A DNA stretch of 58,731 nt from Verrucomicrobiota bacterium (GTDB lineage: Bacteria > Verrucomicrobiota > Verrucomicrobiia > Limisphaerales > UBA1096): NCBI GenBank assembly GCA_030749225.1, contig JASMKO010000117.1:1-58731 (forward strand), written 5' to 3'. How positions within the stretch are numbered: position 1 is the first letter of the stretch; every line of letters begins with the position of its first letter. Both the position numbers and the translations under genes were made by a program. Of this stretch, positions 54,001-58,731 are shown one piece after another. The notes under the pieces are model-generated. The model did not search any database. It was not told the DNA's origin and saw only the letters and a list, made by a program, of their open reading frames with translations.

Positions 54001-55281
54001 ATGGAGATCGAACTCATCACCATCGGCACCGAGTTGTTGCTTGGCCAGGTACTCGACACCCACAAGCAGTGGCTTGGCCAGCGTCTGGCCGATCGTGGCC
54101 GACTGCTTTCGCGGCAGCTCACCGTGCCGGACAACGGCCCAGCGATTTGCGGGGCAGTGCAGGTCGCGCTCGGACGCGCCCGGCTTGTGATTACCACAGG
54201 CGGTCTTGGTCCGACCGACGACGACCTGACAAGACAGCTTTTGGCCGATCTAATGGGCCGGCCGCTTCGCAGGGACGCATCGGTCGCGGCACAAATTGAG
54301 GGCTTCTTCAAGCATCGCAACCGGCCTATGCCGGAGTCGGTGTTGGTGCAGGCACAGGTGCCGGAAGGTGCGGTGGTGTTCCCGAACCGGCACGGCACTG
54401 CGCCCGGACTGGCCATCGAGGTGTCGCCCAACCCGTTCAGGACCGGAGGAGAACTGGCGTGGCTGATTCTGCTGCCCGGGCCGCCGCGCGAACTGCGCCC
54501 GATGTTCGATGAGCAGGTACTGCCGTTCCTCGAAAAGAAGTGGCCGTTGCAGCACGATTTCCATTGCCGGATACTGCGCAGCCTGGGCATCGGCGAATCG
54601 ATGGTGGAGGAGACGCTTAACGGGCTGCTCCAGCCGCTGGTGGAGCGTGGGCTTGAACTGGGTTATTGCGCACGAATTGGGCAGGTCGACATTCGGTTGA
54701 GTGGCAGCGGCCCAAACGTGCCCGCTCTTATCGAGGAGGCGGAGGTGGTGATCCGGGCGGCGATCGGCAAACACATCTACGGCACGGGCGATGAGACGAT
54801 CGCGCAGGCGGTGGTCGGGCGGTTGATCGCCACGGGTGAAACATTGGCTGTCGCGGAATCGTGCACCGGCGGGTTGCTCGGGCACCACATCACCAATGTG
54901 TCCGGGGCGTCCGCCGTGTTCGCCGGCGGTGTGCTGTCCTACAGCAACGCGATGAAACAGCAACTGCTAGGGGTGAATCCGTTCACGCTATCGCAGCACG
55001 GCGCGGTGAGTAAACCAGTGGTGCTCGAGATGGCCGGGGGAGCCCTTGTGGCGAGTGGAGCCGATCATGCTCTTTCCGTCACCGGCATCGCTGGGCCGGA
55101 CGGTGGCACGCTCGAGAAGCCGGTTGGCACCGTCTGGCTTGGCTTGGCCTCAAGGGGGCGGCGTCCAGTGGCGGTTCGGAAGTTCAACCCCTTCGGCCGG
55201 GAGGCTTTCAAGCACGCCACGGTGCATCAAGCGCTGGATCTGCTGCGGCGTCAACTGCAGAGAAACAGCTGCAGAAATTAG
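54001..55281 (+). CDS. cinA: CinA-family protein (nicotinamide-nucleotide amidohydrolase / damage-inducible)
   Basis: The start is ATG 54001 (426 residues), where the N-terminal MoCF/MoaB-like domain begins (Ile-Glu-Leu-Ile-Thr-Ile-Gly-Thr-Glu-Leu-Leu-Leu-Gly); the longer frame lies over the divergent rhodanese gene. The domain has Thr-Thr-Gly-Gly-Leu-Gly-Pro-Thr-Asp-Asp-Asp near 65-75. The C-terminal CinA/PncC domain (about 270-420) has Ala-Glu-Ser-Cys-Thr-Gly-Gly and Thr-Gly-Ile-Ala-Gly-Pro-Asp-Gly-Gly. Full-length CinA proteins hydrolyse ADP-ribose and deamidate NMN in NAD recycling; some are induced with competence. Two degenerate palindromes near 54050 and 54072 encode Leu-Gly-Gln. It converges on the ferredoxin gene with a 3-base gap. 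Confidence 0.93.
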   Translation: MEIELITIGTELLLGQVLDTHKQWLGQRLADRGRLLSRQLTVPDNGPAICGAVQVALGRARLVITTGGLGPTDDDLTRQLLADLMGRPLRRDASVAAQIEGFFKHRNRPMPESVLVQAQVPEGAVVFPNRHGTAPGLAIEVSPNPFRTGGELAWLILLPGPPRELRPMFDEQVLPFLEKKWPLQHDFHCRILRSLGIGESMVEETLNGLLQPLVERGLELGYCARIGQVDIRLSGSGPNVPALIEEAEVVIRAAIGKHIYGTGDETIAQAVVGRLIATGETLAVAESCTGGLLGHHITNVSGASAVFAGGVLSYSNAMKQQLLGVNPFTLSQHGAVSKPVVLEMAGGALVASGADHALSVTGIAGPDGGTLEKPVGTVWLGLASRGRRPVAVRKFNPFGREAFKHATVHQALDLLRRQLQRNSCRN

Positions 55282-55284
55282 GGG

Positions 55285-55521
55285 CTATTGGGCACCGTTA
55301 TCGCCGATGGCTTCCACCGGGCATCCTTCCATGGCCTCCTTGCACTGTTCCTCCTCCTCCTCGTTTTCCGGTTGCTTGGTGACGAAGGAGTAGCCCCCGT
55401 CTTCGTTCCGGATGAAGCAGGTCGGGGCGGTCTCACGGCAGAGATCACAGTCGATGCACTGATCATCTACAAAAAATTTACCGGCAACGTTGTCTTCGTA
55501 TTTGTCCTCTATTTCAGCCAT
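55285..55521 (-). CDS. Small single-cluster [4Fe-4S] ferredoxin
   Basis: The 78-residue acidic protein has Cys22, Cys25 and Cys28 in Cys-Ile-Asp-Cys-Asp-Leu-Cys and a fourth ligand Cys67 in Gly-Cys-Pro-Val-Glu-Ala-Ile, the single-cluster pattern. Two more cysteines (Cys35 and Cys60) could form a disulfide like that in archaeal single-cluster ferredoxins (inference). The acidic stretch of five Glu near 54-58 is typical of low-potential electron carriers. The 2-oxoacid:ferredoxin oxidoreductase (korA-korB) 2 kb away is the likely partner. It is on the same strand as, and 80 bases downstream of, the NifS-like gene. Confidence 0.88.
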   Translation of the reverse strand: MAEIEDKYEDNVAGKFFVDDQCIDCDLCRETAPTCFIRNEDGGYSFVTKQPENEEEEEQCKEAMEGCPVEAIGDNGAQ

Positions 55522-55601
55522 GTCGAAATCAATTTCGCGTCGGGGTATTTACACGCTGCGACAGACGGTTTCAAGGGAACTTTGTCGTTGTTGGCAAAAA
55601 A

Positions 55602-56759
55602 TTATTTCGCCGGAGACATGGCATGCAACTTGGCGGTGACGGCGGCAAACGATTCAATCGCCCGGTCAATTTCCGCCTCTGTGGTGTCGCGGCCGATACC
55701 CCATAGAGATGTGCCCCTGGCCAGGTCAGCGTCGCGCCCGATCGCGCGCAGGGCGGGTGGCAGTTGCATCGACCGAGTCGTGCACGCCGCCCCGGCGGCG
55801 ATGGCGACGCCGCGCACATCGAGCAACAGCGCCTGGGCTTCGCCCTCGACACCCTCGGTGCTGAGGCTGAGTTGGTGCGGCAGCCGCCCGTTACCCGGTT
55901 CGGGGCCGTTCAAGTGAACCCCGTCGACTGCCTGGCGAATCCCCTCGAGCAGCCGCACTTGCAGATTGGCTGCATGGGCCGCCGCTTGGTTAAGCGTGGT
56001 CCCGGCTTGTTTCGCGGCCACGCCGGCCCCGACGATGGCGGCCACGTTTTCCGTCCCGGCGCGGCATTCACTCTCCTGCATACCTCCGTGGATGAGATTT
56101 TCGACACCGATGCGGCGTTTTCGGTATAGCACGCCCGCGCCTTTTGGGCCGCCAAACCGGTGCGGCGACAGGACCAGCAGATCGGCGCTCAGTTGTCCGA
56201 TGTCGATCGGCAGCCAGCCGCCGCTAGCGGTGGCATCGACAAACAACGGGATGCCGCGCGCGCCGGTCAGTTCGGCCACCTCGGCGACCGGTTGAATGGT
56301 GCCTAGGTCGTGGCTCGCATGGTGCAGGCAGACAAGGACGGTATCATCAGTCATCGCTTGGCCAAGTGCACCGGGATCGATCCTGCCTTGGCCATCGACG
56401 CCAACCTGCGTGCTGCTGAAGCCGTGGCTTTCGAGCCAGGTTATCGAGCCGAGGACAGCCGGATGCTCGATCGGGGTGGTAACAATGTGGTTCCCGAACC
56501 GCCGCTTGGCCAGGGCGGCGCCCTTGACCGCATGGTTGATCGCCTCCGTGCCGCTGGAAGTGAAAATAATCTCCTCAGATTCGGCGGCATTCACCAGTTT
56601 GGCCAAGCGCGCCCGGGCCTTGTCGATTGCGTCGCGCGCCTCGAAGCCGTGCCGGTGCAGCGCCGCAGGTGCGCCGAACTGCGCCTTTAGCCAGGGCTGC
56701 ATGGCGTCGACCACTGCCGGCAGCGGCGGGGTGGTGGTGAGGTGGTCGAGGTAAATCAT
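55602..56759 (-). CDS. NifS/IscS-like protein lacking the PLP-binding lysine
   Basis: ATG 56759 is the start (385 residues). The fold and order of motifs are those of cysteine desulfurases: an N-terminal Ile-Tyr-Leu-Asp, Ser-Ser-Gly-Thr-Glu-Ala-Ile-Asn near 68-75, cofactor-stacking His99, Asp175, Ser-Pro-His-x-Phe-Gly-Gly-Pro-Lys-Gly near 198-207 and a Cys326 loop. At position 201, where the Schiff-base lysine stands (IscS Lys206), the codon is CGG for Arg. The Asn-Asn-Glu-Ile-Gly motif is replaced by Ser-His-Asp-Leu-Gly, and the pyridine-ring Gln by Ala178. So PLP aldimine formation by the normal route is lost and the protein may be a non-catalytic or altered paralogue. The open frame and intact length argue against a pseudogene. 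Palindromes: 56357 (Leu-Gly-Gln), with degenerate copies near 55985 and 56600. Confidence 0.85.
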   Translation of the reverse strand: MIYLDHLTTTPPLPAVVDAMQPWLKAQFGAPAALHRHGFEARDAIDKARARLAKLVNAAESEEIIFTSSGTEAINHAVKGAALAKRRFGNHIVTTPIEHPAVLGSITWLESHGFSSTQVGVDGQGRIDPGALGQAMTDDTVLVCLHHASHDLGTIQPVAEVAELTGARGIPLFVDATASGGWLPIDIGQLSADLLVLSPHRFGGPKGAGVLYRKRRIGVENLIHGGMQESECRAGTENVAAIVGAGVAAKQAGTTLNQAAAHAANLQVRLLEGIRQAVDGVHLNGPEPGNGRLPHQLSLSTEGVEGEAQALLLDVRGVAIAAGAACTTRSMQLPPALRAIGRDADLARGTSLWGIGRDTTEAEIDRAIESFAAVTAKLHAMSPAK

Positions 56760-56793
56760 CTTGGCCCGGCGGGCGCTTGGCCGGTGGTAGCGG

Positions 56794-57852
56794 TTATTTT
56801 TCGCGCGTCTCGTAGGTTCGACTGTGCCCGTTTCCTGGGATGCTGATGGTGTACTTCCGGCCGTCAGGGGCGACAGACATGTGGATGTGGTGCGCGTTGC
56901 AGTCGCGGGTGAGGTTGGCGATGAATTCGTCCGCTGTGTTGTTCTCAACGTCGGCACGCAGGTTTTTGTGGAGTTGATACATCGCGCTGACCCCGGCGCC
57001 CTTGACGGCCGCGAAGGAGGCGGGGCCGCAGCCCTTGGTCACGCCGTTGTTCATCACCGAGACGGTTGGCGCAAGGCTCCGGACGAACACGGCGTTGTTG
57101 CTGTAGTCCAGCCCGTGATGGTTCACCTGGTAAACGTCCACGTTGCCGACGCGATTGTGCGGTGTGACTAGGCGCGCCTCTGTGTTTTGAGTGAGGTCGC
57201 CACCGTCCCAAAACCGGAAGCCGCCCAGTTCGACCACCACGGCGATGCTGTTGGCGTTGTCGGTCGTGTCTTCCTTGATCAACTTGACCTGGTCGGTGAG
57301 CGGATTGCGCGGTGTACCCTTGGGTGCATCAACGAATTTCTGCATTGCCGCCATGCATCGCACGCGCACCTCGGGCTGGCTGGGCACCTGCTTGAGCGGC
57401 AGCTCTGTGTCGGGCTGGATGACGTGGCGCTTGCTGACGCTCATGTTCCTGTAAGGCTTGATGCGGAGCAAAAAACTGGAATTGGCTCGGCCGTCCGGAT
57501 CGCGTTCCGGGATGCCGTTGTCCCACACGTTTTTGATTGGCATTTTTTGGGACAATTCCGCCGCACCGCCGAAGTGGTCGATGTGAAAATGCGTCACGAT
57601 AAGATGGTCGATCTGCTTCACGCCGGCGACTTCGGTGGCTGCCTTGTGGATGCGCCCGGGATCGCGGCCGCCCGGCATGCCGGTGTCGATGAGGATCGAC
57701 TCGCCGGCAGGCGTCACGATCAGCGTGCCGCCGCCGCCTTCGACGTCCACCCAGTAAACGTCGAGTGTCTGGGAATCCTTGGCGGTCGCCGGGCCGGCGA
57801 CGGTTAATGCCAAGACTGTTGAAATGCTTTGGATAAACTGTCTGGTTTTCAT
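56794..57852 (-). CDS. Secreted metallo-beta-lactamase-fold hydrolase (ComEC-type)
   Basis: ATG 57852 gives 352 residues with a signal peptide (Met-Lys-Thr-Arg ... Gly-Pro-Ala-Thr-Ala-Lys). The metal-binding motif Thr-His-Phe-His-Ile-Asp-His-Phe-Gly-Gly is near residues 88-97. Ile-Leu-Ile-Asp-Thr-Gly-Met-Pro-Gly-Gly precedes it, and a later Gln-Val-Asn-His-His-Gly-Leu-Asp-Tyr supplies further ligands, as in the C-terminal hydrolase domain of ComEC and its stand-alone relatives. The substrate is unknown; phosphodiesters or nucleic acids are possible by analogy. The signal peptide places it in the periplasm or outside. The gene ends 34 bases before the NifS-like start on the same strand. Confidence 0.85.
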   Translation of the reverse strand: MKTRQFIQSISTVLALTVAGPATAKDSQTLDVYWVDVEGGGGTLIVTPAGESILIDTGMPGGRDPGRIHKAATEVAGVKQIDHLIVTHFHIDHFGGAAELSQKMPIKNVWDNGIPERDPDGRANSSFLLRIKPYRNMSVSKRHVIQPDTELPLKQVPSQPEVRVRCMAAMQKFVDAPKGTPRNPLTDQVKLIKEDTTDNANSIAVVVELGGFRFWDGGDLTQNTEARLVTPHNRVGNVDVYQVNHHGLDYSNNAVFVRSLAPTVSVMNNGVTKGCGPASFAAVKGAGVSAMYQLHKNLRADVENNTADEFIANLTRDCNAHHIHMSVAPDGRKYTISIPGNGHSRTYETREK

Positions 57853-58152
57853 TGGAAACAAGGACGTCGCCGAATGGTGACCGAAGGGCGGGGCGGAGGC
57901 AAACCCGTTGTTGCGCTTGGTTGGGCATGAAAGGACAAAAGTTGCCCCGCCCACGATTTCTCGCAGGCGGGGCTGTTGAGCAATGAGCCAGCAATCGCTG
58001 GCCGGAGTTAGTTTAACGCAGGTATGCTAAAGCCGGGTCATTGATAAATTCAATGGATGTATTGACTGAGTCGATGGTTGTGTGGGGGCGAGAAAAACAA
58101 AAACGGCGCTTGAAGCGCCGTCCTGAAAAGTGGGCTTGGCCAAGTGCTTGGC
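57853..58152. other. Intergenic region upstream of the hydrolase gene
   Basis: This 300-base gap has no gene. It holds a GCCAGC/GCTGGC hairpin (57987-58002) with no T run, a strong minus-strand terminator (58090-58121) and one palindrome copy (58135-58144) just after the stop of the desaturase gene. A purine-rich stretch lies upstream of the hydrolase start. No clear promoter was recognised. Confidence 0.5.
58090..58121 (-). terminator. Rho-independent terminator of the desaturase gene
   Basis: Read on the minus strand, ACGGCGCTT pairs perfectly with AAGCGCCGT (58103-58121, with a one-base centre that opens to a small loop), followed by TTTTGTTTTT. It lies about 32 bases after the stop of the gene ending at 58153. 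Confidence 0.85.
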
Positions 58153-58731
58153 TCAAGTGAGTTGTAGAACGAGCCCCTGGTGGGCGTTGTGCCAGTCGCG
58201 GATCGCCTGGCGCAACTCCAGCACGGACTGCTCCATCTGCTGTTTCAACTCGCCCAGCTGTTCCTTGGTGGTGTCGAGTTGTTGGCGCAGTGCACGGGCG
58301 TATTCCTTCTTGGATGCCTCCCATGTCTCGTGGGCGGTGGTGAGCTGGTCCTGCGCCTGTTCGAACAGGCGCTGGGCCTTCTCGCAGATGGTCTCCTTGT
58401 GGACGGAAAGCCGCTCGTCGAGCCGCCGCTGTTTCTCGCGAATCTCCGCCACGGCGATGGTCTCATTCTGGACCCGGCGAAGATTGGAGACGAGTTTGAG
58501 TTTCTCCAGCACGCGGATGCTCCACTTGGTGGGGTCGAACTGCCACGGCTTCACGCCGTTGCGGTAGTCGTGCTGAAACTCGTGGTGAAAGTTGTGGTAC
58601 CCCTCGCCAAAGGTGAAGAGCGCCATGAGCCAACTGTCCTTCGCCGTGCATTTGGTTGAGTAAGTTTGCTTGCCGAGTGTGTGGCAGAGGCTGTTAATGA
58701 AAAAAGTCATGTGATGAACCATCACCTGTCG
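58153..58731 (-). CDS. Acyl-CoA/fatty-acid desaturase with C-terminal coiled coil (5' end cut off)
   Basis: The frame is open to the window edge, so the N-terminal part is missing; about 193 residues remain. The third histidine box (Gly-Glu-Gly-Tyr-His-Asn-Phe-His-His-Glu-Phe) with the following Asp-Tyr-Arg-Asn-Gly is the delta-9 acyl-CoA desaturase signature, binding the di-iron centre. After Trp-Gln-Phe-Asp-Pro-Thr-Lys-Trp the family normally ends within a few dozen residues. Here a highly charged helix of about 120 residues (Glu, Gln, Arg, Lys, Leu) follows, predicted as coiled coil. Delta-9 desaturases introduce a double bond into saturated acyl chains at the membrane. A good terminator follows the gene, with a palindrome copy next to its stop. 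Confidence 0.9.
   Translation of the reverse strand, partial: RQVMVHHMTFFINSLCHTLGKQTYSTKCTAKDSWLMALFTFGEGYHNFHHEFQHDYRNGVKPWQFDPTKWSIRVLEKLKLVSNLRRVQNETIAVAEIREKQRRLDERLSVHKETICEKAQRLFEQAQDQLTTAHETWEASKKEYARALRQQLDTTKEQLGELKQQMEQSVLELRQAIRDWHNAHQGLVLQLT

Noticed and set aside
57987-58002. Six-base GCCAGC/GCTGGC hairpin
   Set aside because: No T run on either side and no position relation to a gene end on the plus strand; likely incidental.

Overview
The window looks like chromosome from an uncultivated, GC-rich member of the Verrucomicrobiota or a close PVC relative. This is an inference from the gene set: the LL-diaminopimelate aminotransferase route to lysine, a eukaryote-type glutamine synthetase II, a matrixin-type metalloprotease with a dedicated partner gene, a long Lys/Ala-rich head on the primary sigma factor, and outer-membrane polysaccharide export. 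No rRNA, tRNA, CRISPR array, prophage or complete insertion sequence was seen.

Layout. 1-5.5 kb is a strongly AT-rich surface-glycan island: a cut-off ORF, a sulfotransferase fused to a MAF/MptE-like domain, and a double GT2 glycosyltransferase whose 3' half is already GC-rich. 6.6-9.4 kb holds an acid-sugar dehydratase-like enolase-superfamily gene with a GntP permease. 9.4-11.3 kb (minus) carries trpG/pabA and dapL. 11.6-17.2 kb is an apparent operon corA - NtrB-like kinase - NtrC-like regulator - GT39-like membrane protein. It leads into polysaccharide-export genes (beta-barrel, Wzc-like, Wza-like, FHA-like) up to 21.9 kb. 22-29 kb has rpoD, a left-handed-helix protein, a DinG helicase and DsbD. 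29-41.7 kb has an M3 peptidase, a methyltransferase, a DEAD-box helicase, a DUF218 protein, the matrixin pair, uvrA, argS and an EIIA protein. 41.9-46.9 kb is a tight plus-strand run (LolA-like, eda, proC, AI-2E family, pssA, LysE). 47-49.9 kb is a nitrogen module (glnII and amtB, divergent around an AT-rich regulatory region with sigma-54-like promoters). 50-58.7 kb has thrH, korA-korB, a rhodanese, cinA, a ferredoxin, a NifS-like protein lacking the PLP lysine, a metallo-beta-lactamase and a cut-off desaturase.

The most striking signal is not a gene. The perfect palindrome CTTGGCCAAG, often extended to GCGCTTGGCCAAGCGC, occurs 28 times by eye between 6.6 and 58.2 kb, where chance predicts far less than one copy. 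It lies in intergenic gaps and inside genes in all three codon phases (read as LGQ, LAK or WPS). It is missing from the AT-rich island, from the polysaccharide-export genes at 17-21.5 kb and from 43.8-53.5 kb. It behaves like a highly iterated palindrome comparable in concept to cyanobacterial HIP1.

A second notable point is the NifS homologue at 55.6-56.8 kb, where arginine replaces the Schiff-base lysine.
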